Shown here in pieces: positions 1 to 9,123 of a stretch of 64,000 nucleotides of DNA. The notes beneath the pieces were generated by a model. That model was given only the letters and a program-made list of their open reading frames with translations. It did no database searches and had not been told where the DNA came from. The translations under genes and the position numbers were made by a program. Positions within the stretch are counted from its first letter, which is position 1; each line of letters begins with the position of its first letter. Origin of the DNA: JBFAPK01 sp040676675 (GTDB taxonomy: Bacteria > Actinomycetota > Actinomycetes > Mycobacteriales > Micromonosporaceae); the NCBI RefSeq assembly GCF_040676675.1, contig NZ_JBFAPK010000023.1, positions 62,001 through 126,000 on the forward strand. Direction: 5' to 3'.

Positions 1-653
1 GGCCGGCGCGTCCGTGCCCGCTACGGCGCTCCTGGCGGCGTACCGGCCGCCGTCGGCCCGTACGCGGCGGCTCTGATCGACGCGTACGGGCACCCGGCGC
101 AGCGGACCGCCGCCGGCGCGGGCCGGGCAGAGGCGAAACGGCGCGGGCCGGACGGAGACGAGGCGGCGTGCCGGCCGGGGCCGACCACCTCGTGCCGGCC
201 GGAGCGGCGACGAAGCACAGTGGCCGCTGGCGCGCGGCTCCGCCCGTCCCTCCGGAGTGGAGTGGGGCAGGCCCGCAGGTCCGGCAGGAGTTGGGAACTG
301 GTACGGCGTGGACGGTGCGACCGGGACCATGCCCCGGCTCCCCCGGCGGCGGCGGGGTCCCGCTCGGTCCACCGCAGGCCCGCAGCGCGCGGAGCGGCAC
401 GGCTCCGTGCGGCTCAGGGACGACCGCCCCGGCGACCAACCAGGACGGTGGTACCGAGCGTCCACGGCGTCCGGTGTGGAGACCCGACGGGCACCGGGAC
501 GATCCGCGCCACGGGTACGACGGCGGTCCGCTTACGAGCGCGACGCAGCGCGGGCGAACGCGCACAGGGCGGACCGCCGCGTCACCGGGTCGCCCCGGTG
601 CCGGCCGACCCGCCGCCGGCGCGAGCGCCCGCGCCGGCCGGGTTCCCCGACCG
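1..653. other. No confident gene
   Basis: This stretch lies 3' of the conservon. Several frames stay open because of the high GC content, but none gives a recognisable domain. Plus-strand frame 2 ends at a TGA at 74-76 and has strong G/C third positions over its 24 codons, so the first 76 bases could be the tail of a gene entering from the left, but frame 1 looks similar and I cannot decide. A cytochrome P450 gene, often found after a conservon, is not visible here. Confidence 0.4.
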
Positions 654-1262
654 TCAGGCCGGTGCGACCGCGCGCGACCGCCGCATCGTCAGCACGTACT
701 CGACCAGCGAGATCAGCACGTGCTTGGTCGACTCGCGGTTACGCGCGTCGCACGCGACGACCGGTACGTCGTTCGAGATGGCCAGCGCGTCCCGTACGTC
801 CTGCGGGTCGTGGTACTGCATCCCGTCGAAGCAGTTGATCGCCACGAGGTACGGCAGCCGCCGGTGCTCGAAGAAGTCGATCGCCGCGAAGCAGTCCGCC
901 AGTCGACGCGTGTCGACGAGGACCACGGCACCGATCGCCCCTCGTACCAGCTCGTCCCACATGAACCAGAACCGCGTCTGGCCCGGCGTTCCGAACAGGT
1001 AGAGGATCAGGTCTCGGTCGATCGAGATACGGCCGAAGTCCATGGCGACCGTGGTGGTCGTCTTACCCGGTACCTGTCGCGTGTCATCGACGCCCACGCC
1101 AGCCGACGTCATGATCGCCTCGGTGGTCAGCGGCGTGATCTCGGAGACCGAGCCGACCAGCGTCGTCTTACCAACGCCGAATCCACCGGCGATGACGATC
1201 TTCGCCGATGTCACGCGCCCGGCCGTCGGGCGGTGCGACATGTCAGAGCCTGCGAAGTCCAC
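654..1262 (-). CDS. cvnD: Conservon small GTPase-like protein (CvnD type)
   Basis: Small Ras/MglA-like GTP-binding protein of 202 residues, the last gene of a four-gene conservon. The P-loop GGFGVGKT is at residues 26-33, and LFGTPGQ near residue 90 stands in for the DxxG switch. The usual NKxD is replaced by INCFDG, as in other conservon GTPases. It should work at the membrane with the upstream kinase, roadblock and DUF742 proteins as a signalling complex resembling a eukaryotic G-protein system. The GTG start at 1262 overlaps the DUF742 stop by 20 bases; an ATG at 1241 is an alternative. I prefer the longer form because MDFAGSD-like starts are usual in the family. Confidence 0.93.
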   Translation of the reverse strand: MDFAGSDMSHRPTAGRVTSAKIVIAGGFGVGKTTLVGSVSEITPLTTEAIMTSAGVGVDDTRQVPGKTTTTVAMDFGRISIDRDLILYLFGTPGQTRFWFMWDELVRGAIGAVVLVDTRRLADCFAAIDFFEHRRLPYLVAINCFDGMQYHDPQDVRDALAISNDVPVVACDARNRESTKHVLISLVEYVLTMRRSRAVAPA

Positions 1263-1620
1263 TCAGCACCCTCTCCAGCAGTTCAGTGCCCACCGCGTCG
1301 TTCGAGTCTTCCAGGGATGTCGGTTCGTGCACGGCGACAAGACCGTCGGCGGCCATGTCGGCGATCAGAACCCGGGCCACTCCGAGCGGCAGTTGCATCC
1401 GCGCCGCGATCTCGGCGAGCGACTGAAGCCGTCCGTCACACAGCGCGGCGATGTATTGGTGCTCCCGGCTCTGGCCGCCATTGGCGTTACCGGCCGACCG
1501 GCCCCGCACCGTCGTCTCGACGAGCGCCTCCAGGGCGATATCGAGCCGGGGACGGGTCCGACCGCCGGTGACGGCGTATGGCCTGACCAGCGCGCCAGTC
1601 GGCTCGTCACGCTCGGCCAT
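1243..1620 (-). CDS. cvnC: DUF742 conservon protein (CvnC type)
   Basis: DUF742 protein of 125 residues, third gene of the conservon. It has the family layout: an N-terminal RPYAVTGGRT segment (residues 13-22), a central winged-helix-like region, and the typical LPLGVARVLIADMAADGLV stretch near residues 77-95. DUF742 proteins occur almost only in these operons and are thought to link the roadblock protein to the GTPase. It lies 116 bases after cvnB and overlaps cvnD by 20 bases, so the cvnC-cvnD junction suggests translational coupling. The exact biochemical role is not known. Confidence 0.93.
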   Translation of the reverse strand: MAERDEPTGALVRPYAVTGGRTRPRLDIALEALVETTVRGRSAGNANGGQSREHQYIAALCDGRLQSLAEIAARMQLPLGVARVLIADMAADGLVAVHEPTSLEDSNDAVGTELLERVLSGLRRL

Positions 1621-1736
1621 CGCCGCTCACCTCCTTCGTACCCTGCCGGAATCTCGATCGGTGGAGCTCGTCGTCTGTCGCCTATTGTCACACCGCTCAC
1701 GCGGCCAACGTCTCCGCCGGCCGCGTGCGGCTTGTT

Positions 1737-2141
1737 TCAGCCCAACATCCCCGCAGCGGCCCTAGGCTGCGGGGTCAGCGCGTCGCCCACCCGGTCGACG
1801 AGCAGCGCCATCTCGTACCCGACCTGTCCCACGTCGCAACTGCGGGCGGCGAGCACGGCGAACGACGAACCGTCCGAGATGGACATGAGGAACAGGAAAC
1901 CATTGTCCATCTCGACCACCGTCTGCAGCACCGCCCCACCCTCGAAGCAGCGCGCCGCGCCCTGTGTGAGGCTGACCAGGCCGGAAGCGATGGCGGCGAG
2001 CTGGTCTGCCCGGTCGCGAGGAAGGTCTCGTGACGACGCGAGGAGCAGACCGTCGGCGGAGACCGCGATCGCGTGCGCGACCCCCGGTACCCGGTCGGCG
2101 AAGTTGGCCAGGAGCCAACCAAGATCCTGCGTAGTTGTCAT
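1737..2141 (-). CDS. cvnB: Roadblock/LC7 domain protein (CvnB type)
   Basis: Roadblock/LC7 protein of 134 residues filling one domain: AVSADGLLLASS near residues 25-36, then helices and the conserved strand pair ending LAARSCDVGQVGYEMALL. In conservons this protein is the likely GTPase-activating or scaffold partner of the MglA-like GTPase. Its ATG at 2141 overlaps the TGA of the upstream kinase by four bases (ATGA), so the two are translationally coupled. Length and motif order are normal for the family. Confidence 0.93.
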   Translation of the reverse strand: MTTTQDLGWLLANFADRVPGVAHAIAVSADGLLLASSRDLPRDRADQLAAIASGLVSLTQGAARCFEGGAVLQTVVEMDNGFLFLMSISDGSSFAVLAARSCDVGQVGYEMALLVDRVGDALTPQPRAAAGMLG

Positions 2142-5100
2142 CCTTCATGCTCCTTCTGCCCGCTCCCGGCCGCGGGGCCTAAGCCAGGCTGCGAGGACTG
2201 CTGCCCTCCCGGAGTGCCCTCCGGGTTGGTCATGTGGTCATCCGTAGGGTGCGTACGGCCACGCTGCACACCTCGGTGGTACGCCGAGAGGAGACCCCGC
2301 ACCGCTTCGGGTGTGCGGCGCTGCGTCGAGTTCGTCGGCTTCTCCACCCCTCCGGGTACCAACTGTGCCATCGGCTTCCGCTTCGGCAACCCGGCCTGGG
2401 TGGTCTCGGCGACGGGAACGTCGGTCGCCGCGCTCGCGGCGCGCCAGCCGTCATCGGCCGCCGTCTGCCAGCTCGGCAGCGCCGGGTCGCCACGGCGCTC
2501 GGCGCCGTAGCCCGGCGGGGTGCCCTGACCGGCCGTACCGCCGGCGCCCGGGGCGGGCGCGGCCGACCGCGGTGCCGGCAGGTCGACGTCGACCGTCGCG
2601 ACCTGACCGGTGGGCTGCTTCGGCGCCGGGGCGCCGCCGCCGGCCTCCTCGGCCGCGGGCCGCCGGGTGCGGAACCAGGCGGACTCCAGCTCCCGGAAGA
2701 TCGGCAGTTCCATGGTCTCGTCGGCGAACTGCTGGCGGTTCGCGGCGGGCTGTTGGGGGGCCGCCGGCTCCGGTCGGTTGCGCATGACCTTCGGCAGTTC
2801 GGCGGTCATGTCGAGCGCGGCGGCGAGCTTCTCGGGCACCGGCGGGGTCGTCGTCTCGCGCTCCGGCGGAGCGACCGGCGGCCAGGCCGGGGGCGGGGTG
2901 GGGTTGCCGGGCGGGATCACCGGCGGCGCGCCGTTGCCCGCACCGAGACCCCCGCCGACCGGCGGTACGACCCCGTTGCCGGGAGCGCCCAGCGGCGGCG
3001 CGGAGACGGAGCGCGGCGGTACCGGGGGTCCGGAGACCGACCGCGGGGGCGCCGAGACGGGCGGTCCGGAGACCGGCGGAAGCACTGTCGTGCTGCTCGG
3101 GTCGGACCACGTCTCGGGGCTGGTGGGGATCTGCCGGGGAATGCCGCCGCCCGGCGTCTCCTCGGGCGTCTCCTCGTCCGCCGGGGAGCGGCGCTGCGGC
3201 AGCGGCTCGCCGCCGCGGCCGTTCGAGGGCTTCGGGGTGAACGGGTCGCCGCCGTTCGGGCCGGCGTTCGCGCCCGTGAGGTCCGACCAGGCCGGCATCG
3301 AGCGGCCCCCGCCCGACCGGTTGCCGCCGGGCGACCCGCCGTTGAGCGGCATCGGGTCGAAGCGTCGCCCACCCGGGCCGACCAGCTGGTTGTCCCGGTC
3401 GCCCTGCCGCGGCAGCGGCGGGATGGTCGGGGCGCTCTCCAGCGCGAGCGGCGACGTGGCCGGCGGGCGCGGTGCCGGCTGGTCCGCCCCGGGCAGCGGC
3501 CGACCGGCGAGGGCCCGCGGTACGAGCACCGCGGTCGGCAGCGTGACGTCGGCGGTCGTACCGCGATCCGTACCCGGGCGCAGCTCGACCTTGACGCCGT
3601 GCCGGGAGGCCAGCCGGGCGACCACGACGAGGCCCATCATCCGGGAGACGGTCACGTCCACCATCGGCGGCGTGGCGAGCCGCTCGTTGAGGTCGCGGAG
3701 CTGGTCGGCGCTGATGCCGATGCCCCGGTCCTCGACGAAGAGGGAGGCCCGGTCGCCCACCCGCCGCGCCTCGACCATCACCTTCGAGTCCGGCGGCGAG
3801 AACGCCGTGGCGTTGTCGAATAGCTCGGCGACGAGGTGGACCAGGTCGTTGACGGCGTGCGCGGCGACCTCGATGTCCCGGTCGATGGTGCCGAACTCGA
3901 TCCGGGTGTAGTGCTCGACCTCGGACTGCGCGGCGCGGAGCACGTCGATCAGCGCGGCCGGCTCCCGCTGCACGCGGGTGGAGTCCGCGCCGGCGAGCAC
4001 CAGCAGGTTCTCGTCGTTGCGGCGCATCCGGGTGGCCAGGTGGTCGAGCTGGAACAGCTCCGCCAGCCGGTCCGGGTCCTCCTCGCCGCGCTCCAGCCGG
4101 TCGAGGTGGCCGATCAGCCGGTCGACGAGGATCTGGGAGCGGCGCGCCAGGTTGACGAACATCGTGGCGACCGAGGAGCGCAGCGCGGCCTGCTCGGCGG
4201 CGGTACGGACCGCCTCCAGGTGGACCGCGTTGAACGCCTCGGTCACCTGGCCGAACTCGTCGTTGCTGCGTACCGGCAGCGGCTCGGCGATCTGGTTGGC
4301 CACCTGCACCGGGGACATCTGCGCCGTCAGCTGCGGGTCGCGCAGCCGGGCGACCGCCTGCGGCAGGCCGTACTGGGCGATCGACAGCGCGCCATGCCGC
4401 AGCTCGCGCAGCGACCGGGCCATCGACCGGGCGACCAGGAACGCGAAGAAGATGGCGACCAGCAGGGTGATGAGCAGACCACCGGTCTCCAGGAAGACCT
4501 GGCGCTGCACGTCGCCACGGATGTTGTCGGCCTGGGCGACCACGTCCGCGTCGAAGCGCGACTCCACCGTCCGGATCAGCTTGGCGTTGCTGACCACCGC
4601 GGCGTCCCACTGGTCCGCGTTGAAGGGCGCGAACTGCATCGTGGTGTCGGTCTGCTTGCTGCGTACCCAGCCGCTGTAGGTGTCGGCCTCGCGCTGGTCC
4701 GAACCGGAGACCGTCTGGTCGTAGAAGTCGCTCTCGGCCCGGGTGGCCACCGCCTTGAAGCTCTGCAACGCCTGCTGCTGGCCCTGCTCGGTACCGATGT
4801 ACTCGGTGAACAGCGCGGAGCTGAGCGTGTTCTGGATCAGCGCCCGGTGGACCACCACGCGGCGCATCTCCAGGAACTCCTTGGCGCGCGCCACCGCCGC
4901 CACCGCCCGGATCCGTTCGCTCAGCGACGTGTCCCCGGCGAGCGCGGCGGCCGAGTCACGCATGTCCAGCAGGTCGCCGATGAGGGACTCGTACGACTGC
5001 ACGGCGTCGGTGAGCCGCAGCTTCGCGTTGAAGACCTGGCTGCGTACGGCGGGCAGGTCCGCGAGCTCCTGGTCGATCTCGTCGAGCAGGCGGGAGAAGT

Positions 5101-5500
5101 TGGTCGGCAGCCCTTCGAGCTTGCTGCGCTGCTCGGAGTAGGGCCCCTTGGCGCCGTCGACCTTCGGGTGGAGCTGGCTGTACGTCTCGCGGTACTTCTG
5201 CTTGGCCGCGGCCGGGGTGTTCGGGGCGAGCAGCAGCACGGCCGCCGCCCGCTCGTCCTGGAGGTCGGCGACGAGTTCGCCGGATGCCTGGGTGAGATTG
5301 GCGAGCGTGCTGGCCCGGTTGGCGGTGCCGAGCGTGTCCAGGTGGTCGATGAGTCCACTCGTACCGACGACGACCGTGGCCACGGTCGGCACGATCATGA
5401 TGAGACCGAGCTTGGACCAGATCGGCATGTCCCGGAGCCGGCCCATCGGCCGGCGGAGACGCGACAGGAACGAGTTCGCCGTGTTCGGCCGCTTGCTCAC
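2138..5500 (-). CDS. cvnA: Nitrate/nitrite-sensor-type histidine kinase of the conservon (CvnA type)
   Basis: Large membrane sensor kinase, about 1120 residues from the GTG at 5500, which sits 8 bases after GGAGG; an in-frame start at 5542 lacks a site. Order: TM helix about 31-50, extracytoplasmic NIT-type sensor domain about 55-330, second TM about 337-357, HAMP, a dimerisation helix with LDHLATRMRRNDE, and an HATPase_c domain with ELFDNATAFSPP near 557, DRGIGIS near 588 and GLVVVARLASRHG near 621-634. A Pro/Gly-rich tail of about 400 residues ends in the family motif AYHRGVQRGR. No response-regulator gene is adjacent, as usual for conservons. First gene of the operon; a 7-bp stem hairpin (5553-5571) lies in its leader. 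Confidence 0.94.
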   Translation of the reverse strand: MSKRPNTANSFLSRLRRPMGRLRDMPIWSKLGLIMIVPTVATVVVGTSGLIDHLDTLGTANRASTLANLTQASGELVADLQDERAAAVLLLAPNTPAAAKQKYRETYSQLHPKVDGAKGPYSEQRSKLEGLPTNFSRLLDEIDQELADLPAVRSQVFNAKLRLTDAVQSYESLIGDLLDMRDSAAALAGDTSLSERIRAVAAVARAKEFLEMRRVVVHRALIQNTLSSALFTEYIGTEQGQQQALQSFKAVATRAESDFYDQTVSGSDQREADTYSGWVRSKQTDTTMQFAPFNADQWDAAVVSNAKLIRTVESRFDADVVAQADNIRGDVQRQVFLETGGLLITLLVAIFFAFLVARSMARSLRELRHGALSIAQYGLPQAVARLRDPQLTAQMSPVQVANQIAEPLPVRSNDEFGQVTEAFNAVHLEAVRTAAEQAALRSSVATMFVNLARRSQILVDRLIGHLDRLERGEEDPDRLAELFQLDHLATRMRRNDENLLVLAGADSTRVQREPAALIDVLRAAQSEVEHYTRIEFGTIDRDIEVAAHAVNDLVHLVAELFDNATAFSPPDSKVMVEARRVGDRASLFVEDRGIGISADQLRDLNERLATPPMVDVTVSRMMGLVVVARLASRHGVKVELRPGTDRGTTADVTLPTAVLVPRALAGRPLPGADQPAPRPPATSPLALESAPTIPPLPRQGDRDNQLVGPGGRRFDPMPLNGGSPGGNRSGGGRSMPAWSDLTGANAGPNGGDPFTPKPSNGRGGEPLPQRRSPADEETPEETPGGGIPRQIPTSPETWSDPSSTTVLPPVSGPPVSAPPRSVSGPPVPPRSVSAPPLGAPGNGVVPPVGGGLGAGNGAPPVIPPGNPTPPPAWPPVAPPERETTTPPVPEKLAAALDMTAELPKVMRNRPEPAAPQQPAANRQQFADETMELPIFRELESAWFRTRRPAAEEAGGGAPAPKQPTGQVATVDVDLPAPRSAAPAPGAGGTAGQGTPPGYGAERRGDPALPSWQTAADDGWRAASAATDVPVAETTQAGLPKRKPMAQLVPGGVEKPTNSTQRRTPEAVRGLLSAYHRGVQRGRTHPTDDHMTNPEGTPGGQQSSQPGLGPAAGSGQKEHEG

Positions 5501-5692
5501 GTCACCGCCCTCCGTTTTGGTGCCCGGTAGATTGGTGGGCACCGCTCAGCGACCGACCCTGGGCGGGTCGGACCCCCGAGATTCCATCACGCCGTAACTC
5601 AAAGAGAAAGCCCAGGCTGTTCCTCACCGAGAGTGTGCTGAGATGTTCAAGCAATTTGATAGCTATCCGTCTGCTCGGAGTTACGGAAAGTA

Positions 5693-6337
5693 ATGAGACG
5701 CCCTCTAGGAGTCGTACTCCTCGCCGGCCCGTCGGGGTCCGGCAAGTCGTACATCGCCCGACGTACCGGGCTCCCCGTGCTCTCCCTTGACGACTTCTAC
5801 AAGGACGGGGACGACCCTACCCTCCCCCGGCGCGGCGGCGTCGCGGACTGGGAGTCACCCGAAGCGTGGGATTCCGCCGCAGCGGTGGAAACCATTGCCC
5901 GACTGATCGCCGACGGCAAGGCCGAAGTGCCGGTTTACGCGATCGGCGCGGACCGTCGGGTGGACACCCGGACATTGGACTTGGCCGGTTCGCCACTCTT
6001 CGTCGCCGAAGGGATCTTCGCCGCCGAGATCGTTCAGGAATGCCGCCGGCGCGGACTGCTCGCCGGCGCGTACGCGCTGCGCCGGCCCCGTACCGTCACC
6101 TTCGTCCGGCGGCTCGCCCGCGATCTGAGCGAGCGGCGCAAGGGGCCGGGGCTGCTGGTCCGGCGCGGCGTCACGCTGCTGCGCGCCGAACCCGCGGTGC
6201 TGCGCCGCCAGGCCGGGCTCGGCTGCCAGCCGTACCGGGGTCGGCAGGTGGTCCGGCAGGTCGCCGAGCTGCTCGCGACCGCCCCCGCGGTGAGCGCCGC
6301 GCCGGTCAGGCCAGCAGCTTCGCGTACGCCGGTTTGA
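5693..6337 (+). CDS. Uridine kinase-like P-loop protein
   Basis: P-loop kinase-like protein of 214 residues. The Walker A motif GPSGSGKS is at residues 13-20, followed by LSLDDFYKDGDD at 31-42, typical of uridine kinase/phosphoribulokinase folds. Family knowledge suggests phosphorylation of uridine or cytidine, which fits the adjacent nucleoside salvage genes. It faces away from the conservon, and its 3' end overlaps the end of adenosine deaminase by 32 bases in convergent orientation. The leader (5643-5692) is more AT-rich than the surroundings and probably holds the promoter. Substrate is not proven; shorter actinobacterial relatives are often annotated only as ATP-binding. Confidence 0.82.
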   Translation: MRRPLGVVLLAGPSGSGKSYIARRTGLPVLSLDDFYKDGDDPTLPRRGGVADWESPEAWDSAAAVETIARLIADGKAEVPVYAIGADRRVDTRTLDLAGSPLFVAEGIFAAEIVQECRRRGLLAGAYALRRPRTVTFVRRLARDLSERRKGPGLLVRRGVTLLRAEPAVLRRQAGLGCQPYRGRQVVRQVAELLATAPAVSAAPVRPAASRTPV

Positions 6338-7382
6338 TCACCTCGTTGATGATGCTCAGCCGCTCGTCGAACGGGATGAAGGCGCTCTTCATGGCGTTGA
6401 TGGTGAACCACTGCAGCTCCGCCCAGCCGTAGCCGAACGCCTCCACCAGCAGCGCCATCTCCCGCGACATCGAGGTACCGCTCATCAGCCGGTTGTCGGT
6501 GTTGACCGTGACCCGGAAGCGCAGGTCCCGCAGCAGGCCGATGGGGTGCTCCGCGATGGACGGGGCGGCGCCGGTCTGCACGTTCGACGAGGGGCAGAGC
6601 TCCAGCGGGATGCGCTTGTCCCGGACGTACGCGGCCAGCCGCCCCAACACCGGCTGGGCGCCCGCGGTGATGTCGTCGACGATGCGCACCCCGTGCCCCA
6701 GCCGGTCCGCGCCGCACCACTGGATCGCCTGCCAGATCGAGGGGAGCCCGAACGCCTCGCCGGCGTGGATGGTGAAGTGGAAGTTCTCCCGCTGCAGGTA
6801 CTCGAAGGCGTCGAGGTGCCGGGTGGGCGGGAAACCGGCCTCGGCGCCGGCGATGTCGAAGCCGACGACGCCCCGGTCGCGGTGCCGCACGGCGAGTTCG
6901 GCGATCTCCTGCGAGCGCGCCGCGTGCCGCATCGCCGTCAACAGCGTGCCGATCCGGATCGGCCGGCCGGTCCGGGCCGCCTGCGCCGCGCCGTCGGCGA
7001 AGCCGGCCAGCACCGCCTCCACCACCTCGTCCAGGCTCAGACCCCGCTCCAGGTGCTGCTCGGGCGCGAAGCGCACCTCGGCGTAGACGACACCGTCGGC
7101 CGCCAGGTCCAGCGCGCACTCGGCGGCGACCCGGTGCAGCCCCTCGACCGTCTGCATCACCGCCACGGTGTGCGCGAAGGTCTCCAGGTACCGCTCCAGC
7201 GAGCCCGAGTCGGCCGCCGCCACGAACCACCGGCCGAGTTCGTCGGGATCGGTGGCCGGCAGCGGGTGTCCCACCTCGTCCGCCAACTCGACGATCGTTC
7301 GAGGCCGCAGTCCGCCGTCCAGGTGGTCGTGGAGCAGGGCCTTCGGGGCCTTGACGATCTCTTCGTATCCGATTGCCGCCAT
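6306..7382 (-). CDS. add: Adenosine deaminase
   Basis: Adenosine deaminase of 358 residues, the normal length, converting adenosine or deoxyadenosine to inosine forms in purine salvage. Visible metal and catalytic motifs are HDHLDGG (residues 18-24), FTIHAGEAFG in the middle, SSNVQTG and the late VNTDNRLMSGT. It is the most distal member of a loose minus-strand nucleoside salvage set (deaminases, thymidine phosphorylase, BMP-type importer). The methyltransferase gene on the other strand begins about 105 bases upstream of its start, leaving a divergent promoter region at 7383-7487. Confidence 0.96.
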   Translation of the reverse strand: MAAIGYEEIVKAPKALLHDHLDGGLRPRTIVELADEVGHPLPATDPDELGRWFVAAADSGSLERYLETFAHTVAVMQTVEGLHRVAAECALDLAADGVVYAEVRFAPEQHLERGLSLDEVVEAVLAGFADGAAQAARTGRPIRIGTLLTAMRHAARSQEIAELAVRHRDRGVVGFDIAGAEAGFPPTRHLDAFEYLQRENFHFTIHAGEAFGLPSIWQAIQWCGADRLGHGVRIVDDITAGAQPVLGRLAAYVRDKRIPLELCPSSNVQTGAAPSIAEHPIGLLRDLRFRVTVNTDNRLMSGTSMSREMALLVEAFGYGWAELQWFTINAMKSAFIPFDERLSIINEVIKPAYAKLLA

Positions 7383-7487
7383 GCTCCGACCCTAGTCGGC
7401 CGCCGGGGCGGAGAGCCGGCACGGCACGTCCGCCGGGCGCGACCGAAGGGCGACGGGCCGCCGGCTCGGGTAGCATCCGCTCGCGAC

Positions 7488-8345
7488 ATGAGGACCGAGA
7501 CGCTGCGCCAGCTCCGCTGCCCGCTCTGCCGCGAGCCGCTGGCCCCCGGCGCGGCCGGCACCGCGCGGACGCTGCGCTGCCCGCGCGGACACAGCTTCGA
7601 CATCGCCCGGCAGGGGTACGTGAACCTGCTCGCCGGGCGGGCCCCGCACCCGGGCGACAGCGCCGAGATGGTCGCCGCCCGCGAGGAGTTCCTCGGCGCG
7701 GGCCACTACGACGTGATCTCGGCGGCGCTGGCCGGCTCGGCCGCGCGGTACGCGCCGCCCGGGGCGTACCCGGATCCGGTGGTGGTGGACGTCGGCGCCG
7801 GCACCGGCCGGTACCTCGCCGCGGTGCTCGACGCCCTGCCCGGCGCGAGCGGACTGGCGCTGGACGTCTCCAAGCCGGCGCTGCGCCGGGCCGCCCGGGC
7901 GCACCCGCGGGCCGACGCGGCGCTGGCCGACGCGTGGCGCCCGCTCCCGCTGGCCGACGCGTCGGCCGCGCTGCTGCTGAACGTCTTCGCGCCGCGCAAC
8001 GGCGCGGAGTTCCACCGGATCCTGCGCCGCGACGGCGCGCTGCTGGTGGTGACGCCCGGCCCGGAGCACCTCACCGAGCTGATCGACCCGCTCGGGCTGC
8101 TCCGGGTCGACCCGGACAAGACGGAACGGGTGGCGGGGAGCCTGGCCGCGCACTTCACGCTCGTCGAGGAGGCGCCGCACCGCCGTACGCTCGAACTGCC
8201 CCGCCCGCAGGTGCGCACCCTGGTGGGGATGGGCCCGAGCGCCTGGCACGCGGACGCCGACCGGCTCGCGGCCCGGATCGCCGCGCTGCCCGAGCCGGTC
8301 GCGGTCACCGCGTCGGTGCGGCTCGCCGTCTACCGTCCGCGCTGA
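7488..8345 (+). CDS. RlmA-type 23S rRNA (guanine-N1) methyltransferase
   Basis: SAM-dependent methyltransferase of 285 residues with a small N-terminal zinc ribbon. The ribbon ligands are C11 and C14 (RCPLCREPL) paired with CPRGHSFD, followed by ARQGYVNLL, a hallmark of the RlmA/TlrB/RrmA family that methylates G745 or G748 in domain II of 23S rRNA. The SAM site is VDVGAGTGRYL near residue 100. Some members (TlrB) give resistance to mycinosylated macrolides, but sequence alone does not separate these from housekeeping RlmA. The ATG at 7488 is chosen because the zinc ribbon begins immediately after it; the same frame stays open far upstream without meaning. Confidence 0.9.
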   Translation: MRTETLRQLRCPLCREPLAPGAAGTARTLRCPRGHSFDIARQGYVNLLAGRAPHPGDSAEMVAAREEFLGAGHYDVISAALAGSAARYAPPGAYPDPVVVDVGAGTGRYLAAVLDALPGASGLALDVSKPALRRAARAHPRADAALADAWRPLPLADASAALLLNVFAPRNGAEFHRILRRDGALLVVTPGPEHLTELIDPLGLLRVDPDKTERVAGSLAAHFTLVEEAPHRRTLELPRPQVRTLVGMGPSAWHADADRLAARIAALPEPVAVTASVRLAVYRPR

Positions 8346-8368
8346 GCCCTCCCGGGGCGCCCGCCCGG

Positions 8369-9049
8369 TCAGGTGGAGAGGTCGACCTCTTCCCAGCCGG
8401 CCGGCTCGTCGTGGAACGGCCCGCGGAAGACGACCGCCCACTCCAGCGCCCAGCGCCGCTGCCCGATCGCGTTCGCGTCGATCAGGCCCGGCAGCGGCGC
8501 GCCGGTGCGCTCCGCCTCCAGGTACGCCCAGTCGAGGCAGTAGTAGAGGTCCAGCACCGCCGCGGTCTCGACGGCCGGGCGCGGCGCGGCCAGGGTGCGC
8601 GACCGCCACTCGGCGAAGGTCTCACCCTGGGCGATGTTCGGCAGGCGCTCCATCAGGTCCTGGTCGGTCGGGGCGGTCGGGTCCAGGTGCCGGGTCAGCC
8701 CGAGCACCCAGGCGAGCGCGAATACCGCGTCGTGGTGCAGGACGAACGAGCGGTGGTCGCCCCGGCCCCCGACCACGAACTGCCACTCCGGCGGGGTCAC
8801 CTTCTCCATCAGGTGCGAGCCGAGCAGCCAGCTCATCCCCGCCTCGGGCGGCATGCCGAAGCAGCGCGCCAGCACCAGGTGCAGCACGGCGGTACGCGCC
8901 TCGATCTCGGCGGTCGGGCGCAGCTCCACCTCGTCGCCGGGCTCCCACACCAGCGGGAACTCCTCCGGCGGCAGCGGCAGCCGCAGCCGCTCCAGCTCGT
9001 CGAGGTTGGACTCGCGGATGGCCCGGGGGTCGGGGACGGGTACGGACAC
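8369..9049 (-). CDS. DUF4272 domain protein
   Basis: Soluble protein of 226 residues. The segment RAIRESNLDELERLRLPLPP, the middle EIEARTAVLHLVLARCFGM and the C-terminal AVLDLYYCLDWAYLEAE followed by RRWALEWAV fit the DUF4272 family, which has no known function but is common beside toxin/immunity or housekeeping genes. No signal peptide, membrane helix or catalytic motif is evident. It stands between the methyltransferase and thymidine phosphorylase, on the same strand as the latter and 74 bases downstream of it, so it could be cotranscribed with the salvage genes. Confidence 0.8.
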   Translation of the reverse strand: MSVPVPDPRAIRESNLDELERLRLPLPPEEFPLVWEPGDEVELRPTAEIEARTAVLHLVLARCFGMPPEAGMSWLLGSHLMEKVTPPEWQFVVGGRGDHRSFVLHHDAVFALAWVLGLTRHLDPTAPTDQDLMERLPNIAQGETFAEWRSRTLAAPRPAVETAAVLDLYYCLDWAYLEAERTGAPLPGLIDANAIGQRRWALEWAVVFRGPFHDEPAGWEEVDLST

Positions 9050-9123
9050 GGCGTTCGTTTCCCTACTTCGTCTCTCGGCGCGTCCATCGCACGTGCCCCA
9101 CCAGCGCGTGCGCGGCGCCGCGG

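Noticed and set aside
1..653. A cytochrome P450 gene completing the conservon
   Set aside because: No heme-binding Cys motif or P450 segment is seen in any frame.
2234..5530. Long plus-strand frames of 430-560 codons opposite the conservon kinase
   Set aside because: They are Arg/Pro/Gly-rich shadows of the minus-strand kinase in a GC-rich genome, with no domain or ribosome site.
7488..8345. Macrolide-resistance gene of the TlrB type
   Set aside because: The RlmA housekeeping form shares the same motifs and no macrolide biosynthesis genes are nearby.
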